Below, piece by piece: positions 17,331 through 26,035 of a DNA stretch of 64,000 bases. The notes under the pieces are model-generated. The model saw only the letters and a program-made list of their open reading frames with translations, had not been told where the DNA came from and made no database searches. Source of the DNA: Actinomycetota bacterium (GTDB taxonomy: Bacteria; Actinomycetota; Thermoleophilia; BMS3ABIN01); contig JACRMB010000010.1 of the NCBI GenBank assembly GCA_016235065.1, positions 258,281 to 322,280 on the forward strand, given 5' to 3'. Positions within the stretch are counted from its first letter, which is position 1, and the number at the start of each line of letters is the position of its first letter. A program made the position numbers and the translations under genes.

Positions 17331-19099
17331 ATTATCTCGTCAGTTTCCGCGAACTTCTCCATATCCAGATAATCCGTCACATACCTGTCTACTTTATCCA
17401 GGGACTCAGGTGTAAGGTCAGAAGGCAGCTGCGCGAATTCGCCCTTGAAGAACAGCTCGGGGGTCAGCTTGTGGGCGACGATGAAGGCGACATCATATCG
17501 CTCCCTGAAACGGGCGACCGCCGCGGGATCACGGTCGAGGTCGGAAGGCTCCAGCCGCACGGGATCAGCAAGGAAATCGACGACCGGCGCGTATAAGCCC
17601 GAGAACAAAAGCTCCTTGGGCGCCCGGGCCACCATCCCTCCAAGCATGGGCTTATGAGATTCCGTCTGGAATAGCTGGGTGTAGGTCCTTTCCATCCCGG
17701 TCAGATCGTCGCCGCCTTCCCAACCCATTGGCAGGGTGATGACCGAACCGTTCGTGCCGCTTGCGGCTATCTCTGTGTAGACCGGCGGCGCGCTGTTGGA
17801 TGAGATCACATAAAGAGGCTTGAACTCGATGAAGATCCCCAACAGGATGAGGGCAACGGCCACGGGCACAGCCAGCCGGTGCCATTCACGCCCGCGGATG
17901 TAGCGGAACAGGGCGCTAAAGCCATAAGCCGCGAGGATGGAGACCGCGAGCATGACGATGACGGTGAAGCGGCCCGGTACCCTCACCGAGTTGACCAGCG
18001 GCATCTTTGTGAGCAGTAGGTATGGGCCCGGGATACTGGTCGTCTCTCTATAAATGACCACGTGAGGCCCCAGTGCCATCGACGCGAACAGCACGGCCGT
18101 GATCACCCAGAGCCAGGTATCCCGCCGGCGCCGGAAAGCCACTACCCCCACGACCGCGAACAGCAAGGGCAGCCACCCGAGGAAAGTGGTGTCAGAAATG
18201 GGCGTGAAGTCAAAAACCTCTCCAAGGAACTGCATGGTGACCGGCGGTACGAAAAACGAGAGCAGGTCCGCCGAGAGTTTGGCCACCGCAGACGGAGGAA
18301 AGGTGAAATAGTCGCCGCTCGCGGCAAGCTCCTGCTGCACAGCCAGCAACATCGGCGAGAACAATGCGGCAAACACGGCCACCGCGACGATCAGCCCGGC
18401 GAACAGCATACCCCAGCGGCGGAAGAGCTCCGGCTTCCATCCCGGCGGAAAATAAAAGAAGAAGTATACGACCGAGAAGAACAGCATGAACACCGCATAG
18501 TACTCGGTATCATAAGCCGTGACCGCCAGCGCCAGGCCGGCGAGGATGAACCAGGTCCAGGGCCGCTTGCCGCCGGCTTCCAGGGCTTCCCTCCCTTTGA
18601 TGACCAGCAGGATATAAACCGGGATCAGCATGGTCGACAGCAGTTGCGTATGGCCCAGGTGAGCCCAGCGCACGGGGCAATAGGTAAAAAGGATGCCGGC
18701 GATGAATGCCGGCAGCCGCTCGCCCAGAAGGTGATAAACCAGCCAGTAAGCCGCCAGGGCGGTCAGCAGGAAAGTCGTCATGAAGATGATGTTGTACGCG
18801 ATGGTGAGACCTGCCAGATACTGCAGAGGGATGCCGAACAGTCCCTGCACCTTGGGCATGCTGTGGAAAGTGAGGCTGACGCCCTCCGGATAAAACAGGT
18901 AATCCGTGAACAGCGGGCTCTGGCCGAGGTCGACCAGCGAATATTTCATCCACCACAGGTTCCAGACGGACATGGAACCGTCTTCCAGGCCGGCCATGGA
19001 GAATCCGCCGAAATGAAAGACCAGCGGTTCGGTCATGACCAGGGCTATCACCAGGTAAGCCAGCGTCAGGGTGATCCCCCGCCGAGCCCGTGTCTTCAT
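17312..19099 (-). CDS. Multi-pass membrane protein, probable GT-C-type glycosyltransferase
   Basis: This 595-residue integral membrane protein has roughly 10-12 hydrophobic helices, followed by a soluble C-terminal region of about 150 residues. The first large loop holds Asp-rich GLEDGSMSVWNLWWMKY and FYPEGVSLTFHSMPKVQG, the arrangement expected of GT-C enzymes that use lipid-phosphate sugars (PMT/ArnT-like), with catalytic acids near the first loop. ATG 19099 shares its A with the last base of the galE stop, giving tight translational coupling. Together with galE it probably transfers a hexose to a surface lipid or protein. Family assignment is by architecture, not a decisive motif. Confidence 0.7.
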   Translation of the reverse strand: MKTRARRGITLTLAYLVIALVMTEPLVFHFGGFSMAGLEDGSMSVWNLWWMKYSLVDLGQSPLFTDYLFYPEGVSLTFHSMPKVQGLFGIPLQYLAGLTIAYNIIFMTTFLLTALAAYWLVYHLLGERLPAFIAGILFTYCPVRWAHLGHTQLLSTMLIPVYILLVIKGREALEAGGKRPWTWFILAGLALAVTAYDTEYYAVFMLFFSVVYFFFYFPPGWKPELFRRWGMLFAGLIVAVAVFAALFSPMLLAVQQELAASGDYFTFPPSAVAKLSADLLSFFVPPVTMQFLGEVFDFTPISDTTFLGWLPLLFAVVGVVAFRRRRDTWLWVITAVLFASMALGPHVVIYRETTSIPGPYLLLTKMPLVNSVRVPGRFTVIVMLAVSILAAYGFSALFRYIRGREWHRLAVPVAVALILLGIFIEFKPLYVISSNSAPPVYTEIAASGTNGSVITLPMGWEGGDDLTGMERTYTQLFQTESHKPMLGGMVARAPKELLFSGLYAPVVDFLADPVRLEPSDLDRDPAAVARFRERYDVAFIVAHKLTPELFFKGEFAQLPSDLTPESLDKVDRYVTDYLDMEKFAETDEIIAWRRR

Positions 19100-20082
19100 C
19101 AGGTCCAACTGCTGTATCCACCCGGATGGCGGCTGTGCCATTCCCAGGCGTCGGCGATGATCTTTTCCAGTTCCGGCTGACGCTGCTGCCAGCCCAGCTC
19201 CGACTGGATCTTCCGGGAACTCGCCACCAGCCGCGCGGGGTCTCCCGGCCTGCGATCGCTTTCGCGGACCCTGATCTCCCTGCCGGAAACGCGCGCCGCG
19301 GTCTCGATCACCTCGCGGACCGAATAACCCCGGCCGTTGCCCAGGTTGAACTTCAGGCTGACATCATCCAGGTTCCTGAGCGCCAGCAAGTGGGCGGCGG
19401 CCAGGTCCTCGATGTGGATGTAGTCGCGGATGCAGGTGCCGTCGGGAGTCGGATAATCGGTGCCGAAGATCTCGACGAATTCCCGCTGCCCCAGGGCGGT
19501 CTGCAGCACCAGGGGGATCAGATGGCTTTCCGGGGTATGGTCCTCTCCCCGCTCGCGGGAAGCCCCGGCAGCGTTGAAATACCTGAGCGCCACGTGCCTG
19601 ATCCCGTAGATCCTGTCGTACCAGTCAAGCATCTTTTCGTAGATCAGCTTCGATTCGCCATAGGCGTTGGTCGGGTTTTTTGGATGGTCCTCATCGATCG
19701 TCTCGCTCACGGGATTGCCGTATACGGCACAGGAAGAGGAAAAAAGCACCTTGCCGACATCGGCGGCGGCCATCGCCTCCAGCAGTTCCAGCGGCTCACA
19801 GGTGTTGTTGCGGAAGTACTTGCCCGGATCAGCCATGGACTCTCCCGGATTCACGAAACCGGCCATATGCACGACCGCCTCCGTGCCCGATTCCTCCATG
19901 GTCTTCTTCAGGAGCTCGCGGTCGCCCACCTCGCCGACGACCAGACGGGCGTCGGGATGGACAGCCTGCTTATGGCCCATCACCAGGCTGTCATAAACAA
20001 TGACATCATCACCGGCTTCGAGCAGGTGATCGGTGAGGACACTGCCGATATAACCGGCTCCGCCTGTGATCAGTATATTCAT
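19099..20082 (-). CDS. galE: UDP-glucose 4-epimerase
   Basis: This 327-residue extended short-chain dehydrogenase interconverts UDP-glucose and UDP-galactose with bound NAD. It begins MNILITGGAGYIGS (NAD loop GxxGxxG) and has the catalytic pair in the region SSSCAVYGNP...YGESK (Tyr-x3-Lys), the sugar-binding segment RYFNAAGA and the GNGRGYSVREV loop. ATG 20082 places the dinucleotide fold at the N-terminus as in all family members. The frame runs back to ATG 20139, which has a better SD (AAGGGG) but would add 19 unrelated residues. It provides UDP-galactose, and is co-transcribed with the membrane glycosyltransferase that follows. Confidence 0.95.
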   Translation of the reverse strand: MNILITGGAGYIGSVLTDHLLEAGDDVIVYDSLVMGHKQAVHPDARLVVGEVGDRELLKKTMEESGTEAVVHMAGFVNPGESMADPGKYFRNNTCEPLELLEAMAAADVGKVLFSSSCAVYGNPVSETIDEDHPKNPTNAYGESKLIYEKMLDWYDRIYGIRHVALRYFNAAGASRERGEDHTPESHLIPLVLQTALGQREFVEIFGTDYPTPDGTCIRDYIHIEDLAAAHLLALRNLDDVSLKFNLGNGRGYSVREVIETAARVSGREIRVRESDRRPGDPARLVASSRKIQSELGWQQRQPELEKIIADAWEWHSRHPGGYSSWT

Positions 20083-20266
20083 TGCATCAGCAATGATACG
20101 AGAAAGAAAGAATTCTGTCCAAACCAGTGAGGACATCATGAGAGCGATCCCCTTCGCAAATTGTGGTCAAACGCTGCTTAAGTACTGACGATTACGTCCG
20201 ATTGGAATCCCATAGCTGTATCTGTATATAAGAATATAAATATTACTTGCATGGGGGTGCTCGCAG

Positions 20267-21577
20267 ATGTTCGATTCGATGTCAGAGCATTTAAGAAGCA
20301 TGAGACGCATTTTCCTGGTGATGATCACTTTCGGGCTGCTCATCGGTTTCGCTTTTCCGTTCGCGGTCGATCCCTTTGTCACCTGGGACCCCGAGCGGAA
20401 GCTATACTTCCGGATCACCTGCCTGGCCGCCGGCTTCGCAGTCGGGGCTTTCTGTTACTTCCTGGTCCGTATCACGCTCTTCGAACGAAACCGTCTCCTG
20501 GCAAACCAGAAGCGCGAGCTGGAAAAGGCCAAGGCTGAATGGGAGACGAGCTTCAACGCCCTGAGCGAGGGTGTGGTCGTGGTCGATGCTTCCTGCTCGA
20601 TAATCCATGCCAACCGGTCGTTCGCCACAATGCTCGGCTGCGACGAGGAAACTCTTCCAGGAAAACCCGCGGCCGAGATGGCACGAAAGCGGGGCTGGGG
20701 CGATGACTGCCTCCTTGAGAGCGCGATGCAGGATGGGGAGCACCTAAGCGGCGAGAGCACGACCAATGGCAGGATCTTCGAGCAGTCCGCCGATCCCGTC
20801 CTTGATGACATGGGCAGGATCACAGGCTGCGTCGGGGTGCTTCGCGACATGACTGACGACCGCCGCCTGCGGCAGGAGCTGATCCAGACCGCCAAGATGG
20901 CCGCGGTTGGAAGGCTTGTCTCCGGGGCCGCCCATGAGCTCAACAATCCGCTCACCGGAGTGACCGCGCTGACTGAGCTGCTTCTTCGCAGGAATCTGGA
21001 CGATGAGACCCGCTGTGACCTGGAAAAGATATCCTGCGAGGGAGCCAGGGCAGTGGATATAGTCGCCCACCTTCTTTCATTCGTCAGGAACAACCGGTCC
21101 GAGCCCGTAGCGACCGATCCCAACCAGCTGCTGTCCGATGCGCTTGCCCTGAAATCCTATGACCTCAACAAGGCGGGAGTGGAAGTCGTCACAAACCTGA
21201 CCCGCTTCCCGGTTTCCATTGTCGCCGACCCGACCCAGCTCAAGCAGGTGTTCATCAATATCATCGATAATGCGATCGACTCCCTGCGTGCCAAAGGCGG
21301 CAACAACCTGCGGCTGACGGCCTCCGTCGAACCGCGTGATCACGAGCTGCGCGTACATTTCATGGACAATGGCACGGGTGTGCCTGTCGATGTAAGAGAG
21401 CAGATCTTTGATCCATTCTTCACTACTAGAGATATAGGTCAGGGAACCGGACTGGGGCTGAGTGTCTGCTTCGGCATTATCGAAGAGCATCACGGGCGGA
21501 TCTGGCTTGAGTCAGACTGCGATACCGGCGCCCACTTCGTGATTGAAATACCGGCGGCAGCCGCGGCGGCTGCCTGA
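20267..21577 (+). CDS. Orphan PAS-domain sensor histidine kinase
   Basis: This 436-residue membrane sensor has two hydrophobic helices (about residues 14-33 and 47-67), a short coiled coil, a PAS domain (about 85-200, FNALSEGVVVVDASCSIIHA) and then the transmitter. The H-box GAAHELNNPLTG carries the phospho-accepting His. The HATPase part has the N-box NIIDNAIDSL and G-boxes DNGTGVPV and GQGTGLGLSV. The HELNNPLTG form resembles NtrB-like kinases. No response regulator is encoded in the window, so the partner is elsewhere. GGGGGTG precedes ATG 20267. The protein ends in an unusual poly-Ala tail. Confidence 0.92.
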   Translation: MFDSMSEHLRSMRRIFLVMITFGLLIGFAFPFAVDPFVTWDPERKLYFRITCLAAGFAVGAFCYFLVRITLFERNRLLANQKRELEKAKAEWETSFNALSEGVVVVDASCSIIHANRSFATMLGCDEETLPGKPAAEMARKRGWGDDCLLESAMQDGEHLSGESTTNGRIFEQSADPVLDDMGRITGCVGVLRDMTDDRRLRQELIQTAKMAAVGRLVSGAAHELNNPLTGVTALTELLLRRNLDDETRCDLEKISCEGARAVDIVAHLLSFVRNNRSEPVATDPNQLLSDALALKSYDLNKAGVEVVTNLTRFPVSIVADPTQLKQVFINIIDNAIDSLRAKGGNNLRLTASVEPRDHELRVHFMDNGTGVPVDVREQIFDPFFTTRDIGQGTGLGLSVCFGIIEEHHGRIWLESDCDTGAHFVIEIPAAAAAAA

Positions 21578-21605
21578 GCCCAGGGTGAACCCAGGGGTGA
21601 ACCAA

Positions 21606-21676
21606 GGGGACGTTGCTGAACTTCAGGAACTAACTCCACCGGTCACAGGGGATGTTTCTGAACTTCAGGAACTTAT
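21606..21676. repeat. Tandem 42-bp dispersed repeat (GGGGAYGTT...GAACTTCAGGAACT)
   Basis: GGGGACGTTGCTGAACTTCA starts at 21606, and its relative GGGGATGTTTCTGAACTTCA starts 42 bases later at 21648; both continue GGAACT. Shorter GGGTGAACC repeats precede it. The words are shared with the repeat at 10948-11006. It fills the space between two convergent genes. Confidence 0.65.
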
Positions 21677-21677
21677 G

Positions 21678-22535
21678 CTAGACGTCGGGCCCCTCGCCCT
21701 TGACCTGCTCGGGAGCCTCGAGCCTCATCCTGTTGCCGCCCCGCATCATCATGTTAACTTCGGCGCCGATCAGCACCAGGATGGCGCTGATCCACATCCA
21801 GGTCAGCAACACAACAACCGCGCCGAGCGTACCGTAGACACTCTCATAGGTGCCGAAACGATCGACGTAAAAGCCGAACCCTACCGTTGAGAGCAGCCAG
21901 GCGCCAGCGGCAAGCAGCGTTCCCGGAGTAAGAAAGCGCCAGCTGGGTCCGCCAGCGGGGCCGTAACGATAAGTAGTCTCGACACCCGCCACGGCCAGGA
22001 GGACGATCACCGGCCATCGCATCCAGTCCATGCCAACGGCAATAGTCTCGGCGAAACCCCTGTCCCCGGAAAGCGAGTCGGCAAGGGGCGGCGCCACTAT
22101 CACCATGGTGAAGGCGGAAAGGATAAAAGCCGCGGCAACCATGCTCATTACCAGCGCCCGCATGCGCACCCTCAGCCAGTTGCGCCGGTCCTCGATGCGA
22201 TAGATACGGTTGAGCGAGGTGATCAGCCCCTGGTATCCGTTGCTCATCACGTAGAGGGTACCCAGCAGGCTGACCAGGAAGATCGGCAGGCGGCCCCGGT
22301 TGAATGTCCGCTCGAGCGTCCGGTCGATGAGGCTGAGGGCGTCGGACGGCAGCACGTCCTGCAGCTGGTTGACGATCGTCTGCCCCAGGTTGTCGACCGG
22401 GATGTAGGCCATGGCGGATACGGTCAGGATCAAGACACCCATGACGGTCAGGAAGAAATTGTAGGCGAGCATGGAAGCCAGCCCCGTGCAGCCGTCAGCC
22501 CGCACCCTCATTATCAGTTTCCAGATTTTTGCCAT
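21678..22535 (-). CDS. YihY/BrkB family membrane protein
   Basis: This 285-residue inner-membrane protein has six hydrophobic segments in the YihY/UPF0761 (formerly RNase BN, BrkB) pattern. It begins with GCTGLASMLAYNFFLTVMGV and includes the LISRL-like segment SDALSLIDRTLERTF, the SNGYQGLITSLNRIYRIEDRRNW region and GAEVNMMM near the end. The family is widespread and its transport role is poorly defined; earlier RNase claims are not supported. No SD is seen before ATG 22535. It is flanked by a repeat on one side and a hairpin on the other and is probably monocistronic. Confidence 0.9.
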   Translation of the reverse strand: MAKIWKLIMRVRADGCTGLASMLAYNFFLTVMGVLILTVSAMAYIPVDNLGQTIVNQLQDVLPSDALSLIDRTLERTFNRGRLPIFLVSLLGTLYVMSNGYQGLITSLNRIYRIEDRRNWLRVRMRALVMSMVAAAFILSAFTMVIVAPPLADSLSGDRGFAETIAVGMDWMRWPVIVLLAVAGVETTYRYGPAGGPSWRFLTPGTLLAAGAWLLSTVGFGFYVDRFGTYESVYGTLGAVVVLLTWMWISAILVLIGAEVNMMMRGGNRMRLEAPEQVKGEGPDV

Positions 22536-22671
22536 CAGTTAATATTCCCCACGCAGGACGGAATTCTTGCGAAGCGGGCGTGAGCCTGGAGTCAGCGGAA
22601 CCGGAAGATCTGCCCGGCAGGACCTGTGGAGTATGGATATTGATGGCGTGAAACGCTGCTGGATATGGAAA

Positions 22672-22700
22672 GGGGCGGCGCGCCGAAGGCGCGCCGCCCC
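22672..22700. terminator. Perfect 13-bp GC hairpin
   Basis: GGGGCGGCGCGCC (22672-22684) pairs without mismatch with GGCGCGCCGCCCC (22688-22700) over a GAA loop, 85 bases after the stop of the minus-strand gene that ends at 22784. On the minus strand TTTCC follows. A second small palindrome CAAGCCC-TT-GGGCTTG lies at 22751-22766. Confidence 0.6.
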
Positions 22701-22783
22701 TGCTTCCCTTCATACAGGCTTCAGTCCTGCAGCCCGTTATCTGCTGTCATCAAGCCCTTGGGCTTGCTGTTTCCGCGGGCTTC

Positions 22784-24850
22784 CTACGAGATCTTCTGTC
22801 CCAGGATCTCGTTGAAGCTGTTACCGTAGAGCACCCGCTGTGAAACCACCAGCTTCTGGGTGCCACCGGAGGTGACGACCCTGACCGGACCACCTATCAG
22901 GGTGTGCGTAGGATCGATGTAGAAGTCCGCCTGACCTGCCGGGATTGTCAGCGTATCCTTGAGCGTTCCACCGACGTAGATCTCTACGGTCGCAGTGGTG
23001 CTGTCGGCATTCGTGACCATGATCCAGGCGCCAATGACGTTATTGGCAGTCACGTTGTCATACCACGGGAAGACATACTCTTTCCCGAGGTCGGCACTCT
23101 CCACCGCCAGAATCTCGCTGAACGTCTGGCCGTAAAGCGCCCTCTGGTTCACGACCAGGGTCGTGGCATTGGTGACGCAGCCGAAGCAGACGACCTGGAC
23201 CGGTCCGCCGAACTCACCCGGGTAGTTCTGGGGAGTAGGAACCCAGTCCTCGCCGGCCGGAACATTCTGTGCTCCCATGATCGCTCCGCCGATCCGGATC
23301 TCCACATCCGCAGGGTCAACAGCGTCCATGTTGACGACGCCGATCCAGTCGCCGATCCAGTTGTTGGCGGACCTGGCGTCATACCAGGGCAGGTAGTAGA
23401 CCTTGTCCGTCGCCGGATTGATAGTCCTCTGCACGACGAAGCTGGCCTCAGTCGTAGGCGTGGCTGGATTAGCCAGGCCGTCATAACCGGAGACAATGTA
23501 ATAGATGGTAGCTCCCGGAGTCTGACCGGTGATCGTCACCGTATGGCTGGCATGCAGGATTGTATCGTGCACTGTGGTGTAGGGACCGCCCGGAGTGGTC
23601 GACCACTGCACCTTGCTGGTGGCGGGATCGCCTGTGGTGTCCCAGGTGATCGTGCCGCCGTCAGCAGTGGGAGTCGCCACCACGTTACTGATGGTCGGCG
23701 GCGTCGTATCGATGGCTGTGCTGGTCAGTGCATATCCGGCCCCGGCTGTGAACTGCTCTGCCTGGTTTGTATTCCAGTATGCCAGGCCCCATCTCATCGT
23801 GTCAGAGCTGTATCCCAGCATGGCCGTGCCGGCAGCAGCGATGCCACCGGAGTGCTGGGTCCTGGTCAGGATGACATTGGTCTTTGTGTTGTCAGTGCCG
23901 TTGGCCAGTTCGCGGATCTTCTCGTAGTTGTTGGTTGAGCTGAACAGCATATTGAACGGTACCTGCTTTGCGTAGGCCGTATCAGCCGTGGTCTGATCGG
24001 ATACCGTGCCATTGGTCAATGTGGTGCGGATATCGATCGGGTAATACAGGGCGTCGTCTGCCGAGGCCCATGGGGTCACACCGGCGCCAGTGCCGCCAGC
24101 GGTGTTAACAGTGTTAAGACCGGCGTCTGCAGCGCAACGTACGAGTCCCTTGTCATCGGTCTCAGCCGAGCAATCGGGGCCTGTCGGCACATTCGTCGTG
24201 CTGGTGGCAACCAGGTTCGCTGTCTCGTTCTTGACGTTCGAGTAGGTATTGGTTCCCGTATTCCAGCCATAACGGCCCCACTTGAGAGCGGTGACTCCAG
24301 GCGCTGTCGTGGTGCCGAAATAATCAGCCTGGCCCATGGCGCCGTATGCCATCACCGGTGGGCTCTCCGTGTGGCCGGTCAGACAATAAGTGACTATGTC
24401 GATGTTGAATCCGGCGGCCTCGCGTTTCTGTACCCAGCTTCTGACTGCCGGGGCATTGGTGGTGTCTGCCGAGGTATACCAGGCGCCCACCAGGCGATAT
24501 GAGGTTCCCGGGATCCAGGTTCCCTGGCTTGAAAGCACGTCGACGACGACCGGAGCAAGTGCGGCGTCATCGCCTTCACCCAGGATGGTATTGTCGCTAT
24601 TGGAGTCGAGCTGCCCTTTCAGCTGAGCCGCCGTAGTGATGAAACCTGCTTCGCCATCGTCGGTCCCCACATACTGGCTCTGGACGAAACTGTCTATATA
24701 TTGCGCAACAGTCGCCCACTGACCGGATGGAGTCGCCGAGCCGCCACCAGTGAGACCAAAAGCGCCACTGACGATCACAACAGTCATCACAAGTGCCAGC
24801 ACCATCGGTGCTGAAATCATTAAAATCCGCGATTTGCGTTTCCTGCTCAT
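22784..24850 (-). CDS. Secreted rhodanese-Fn3-repeat fusion protein
   Basis: This 688-residue exported protein starts at ATG 24850, with AAGGAG nine bases upstream, and has a signal peptide ending near residue 33. Residues about 45-210 resemble a rhodanese domain: the substrate residue is probably Cys156 in DIVTYCLTGHTE, and VTALKWGRYGWN is the following family-like strand. An Fn3-type domain (about 385-470, TPPTISNVVATPTADGGTI) is followed by two copies of a domain of about 95 residues (LPWYDARSANNWIGDWIGVV and FPWYDNVTANNVIGAWIMVT), each ending VxQRxLYGxxFxEIL. Rhodaneses move sulfane sulfur; an extracellular one on a scaffold is unusual. The repeats are probably cell-surface modules. Confidence 0.8.
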   Translation of the reverse strand: MSRKRKSRILMISAPMVLALVMTVVIVSGAFGLTGGGSATPSGQWATVAQYIDSFVQSQYVGTDDGEAGFITTAAQLKGQLDSNSDNTILGEGDDAALAPVVVDVLSSQGTWIPGTSYRLVGAWYTSADTTNAPAVRSWVQKREAAGFNIDIVTYCLTGHTESPPVMAYGAMGQADYFGTTTAPGVTALKWGRYGWNTGTNTYSNVKNETANLVATSTTNVPTGPDCSAETDDKGLVRCAADAGLNTVNTAGGTGAGVTPWASADDALYYPIDIRTTLTNGTVSDQTTADTAYAKQVPFNMLFSSTNNYEKIRELANGTDNTKTNVILTRTQHSGGIAAAGTAMLGYSSDTMRWGLAYWNTNQAEQFTAGAGYALTSTAIDTTPPTISNVVATPTADGGTITWDTTGDPATSKVQWSTTPGGPYTTVHDTILHASHTVTITGQTPGATIYYIVSGYDGLANPATPTTEASFVVQRTINPATDKVYYLPWYDARSANNWIGDWIGVVNMDAVDPADVEIRIGGAIMGAQNVPAGEDWVPTPQNYPGEFGGPVQVVCFGCVTNATTLVVNQRALYGQTFSEILAVESADLGKEYVFPWYDNVTANNVIGAWIMVTNADSTTATVEIYVGGTLKDTLTIPAGQADFYIDPTHTLIGGPVRVVTSGGTQKLVVSQRVLYGNSFNEILGQKIS

Positions 24851-25394
24851 TATCTGTACTCCTTCATTTGTTAAAACTTCGAGTCTTGCGTGAAGAAATC
24901 CGTTTAGGTGCTGCGAGAAGACATCGGTTGCACGGATGTCAGGGAAGGGGTTTATAGGAAAAAGAGTGAAGAAAAGGAACCTGCTTGTGCAATAACCACC
25001 CCCTCCTGAAAGATCTTAGTTCCAAGCGGTACGTTCTGGTCGATTGCCATATCCGGGCACGAAGGGTACTAAGGGAATTGGTTTCACTGGCACCCCGCCC
25101 CCGGAGAATCTAGAACTTATCAAAGCCCGTTGTATTAGTCAAAAGAAGTATTTATTAGAGATTGGGTATTGAAATCCCTTTTTTCTCTGGTTGTGCTGAT
25201 GCGCTGTCACGTGCGTGTTCAGGGATTTATCGAGCGCTACGTCACTGAAGGAATGCTATCCTGCCCCTTCTTGCCCGCTGCGGCCTCATTCCCTATAATC
25301 CTAAAGCGGTCGCCATCGCGGCTATAGCTGTCGGATGCACCCGCGAAAGTTCGAAGAGTTTCCTCAGTTGTGGGCGGCGGCACAGACCTCTCCT
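24851..25394. other. 544-base intergenic region
   Basis: I see no gene. It is the 5' region of the rhodanese-fusion gene (minus) and the upstream region of tRNA-Leu (plus). At 24996-25030 the reverse strand reads CCGCTTGGAA...GAGGGGGT, similar to 6156-6192. I could not match it to a known riboswitch class. Confidence 0.5.
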
Positions 25395-25482
25395 GTCGGA
25401 GTGGCGGAATTGGTAGACGCGCTAGGTTGAGGGCCTAGTGAGCCAATGGCTCATGGGGGTTCAAGTCCCCCCTCCGACACCA
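25395..25482 (+). tRNA. tRNA-Leu (GAG anticodon)
   Basis: Acceptor arms GTCGGAG (25395-25401) and CTCCGAC (25472-25478) pair perfectly, followed by discriminator A and an encoded CCA. The D-loop has the GGAATTGGTAGACGC pattern of leucine tRNAs. The anticodon stem CTAGG/CCTAG frames the loop TTGAGGG, giving anticodon GAG. A long variable arm and the T-loop GGTTCAAGTCC complete an 88-base class II tRNA. It reads CUC and CUU codons. Confidence 0.96.
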
Positions 25483-25574
25483 CACTCTCCTTCGTTCTAC
25501 AAGCGGGTTCGCGGGATGTCGATTAACCCGTGTCGAAAGAATTCAGCTTCCAGTAATGAGAATGTCAGACACTC

Positions 25575-25970
25575 TCACGAGAAAAAAACAAACGCAAGAT
25601 CGATGGCTATCGCCACCAGCGAGAAGGCGAAGATGATCATGTAGTTGAGATGCTCAGGTGATTTCTCAAGCGAATTGAGCAGATAGACCAGCACCTCCCG
25701 ATCTTCATCGGTCACGGAATCCAGCCCTTCCACCTTGTCGATCAACTGATGTTCCCTGATCGCCCGTTTGCGCTTCTCGGTTATCTGATACCGGTAATAG
25801 AAGAACAGGAAATTTCCCAACACCGCGAAGTACCAGGCCGGACGGACCCAACCGGGCTGGATATGCTCGAGGATGATGATCGCCCTCAGCGCGACGGCAG
25901 TCGACAGGCCGAGGACGAACGCGCCGTATCTCTTGTAGCCGGGAGATAGTGTGATGGCCTTGTCGGTCAT
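25575..25970 (-). CDS. Small membrane protein, leaderless
   Basis: An unrecognised 131-residue protein. Two hydrophobic helices near the N-terminus (YGAFVLGLSTAVALRAIII and AWYFAVLGNFLFFYYRYQI), a charged cytoplasmic loop of about 50 residues (EKRKRAIREHQLIDKVEGLD) and a third helix near the end (IIFAFSLVAIAIDLAFVFF) suggest an inner-membrane protein. No SD is present; instead TATAAT on the minus strand ends exactly six bases before ATG 25970, so transcription probably starts at the ATG itself. It stands alone between tRNA-Leu and the MmpL gene. Function unknown. Confidence 0.75.
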   Translation of the reverse strand: MTDKAITLSPGYKRYGAFVLGLSTAVALRAIIILEHIQPGWVRPAWYFAVLGNFLFFYYRYQITEKRKRAIREHQLIDKVEGLDSVTDEDREVLVYLLNSLEKSPEHLNYMIIFAFSLVAIAIDLAFVFFS

Positions 25971-25976
25971 GTGGAT

Positions 25977-25982
25977 ATTATA
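25977..25982 (-). promoter_or_regulatory. Perfect -10 box placing the start of transcription at the ATG
   Basis: Minus-strand TATAAT at 25982-25977 with six bases (ATCCAC) before ATG 25970, the spacing expected when the transcript begins with the A of the start codon. No SD lies between. Confidence 0.65.
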
Positions 25983-26035
25983 TAACCACTGGCCATGGGC
26001 GGCGCTTCAAACGTCAATCGCAGTCTGGCGCTGGA

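Noticed and set aside
18062-19180. 372-codon plus-strand frame, very rich in Gln, Arg and Glu
   Set aside because: Antisense to the membrane glycosyltransferase gene; the composition mirrors hydrophobic codons read backwards.
20083-20139. Upstream ATG for galE with better SD
   Set aside because: It adds 19 residues before the NAD-binding MNILITGG start that is strictly N-terminal in the family; kept only as an alternative.
24851-25394. Known riboswitch in the long leader of the rhodanese-fusion gene
   Set aside because: I could not fit the conserved cores of c-di-GMP, c-di-AMP, SAM, cobalamin or molybdenum-cofactor classes to it.
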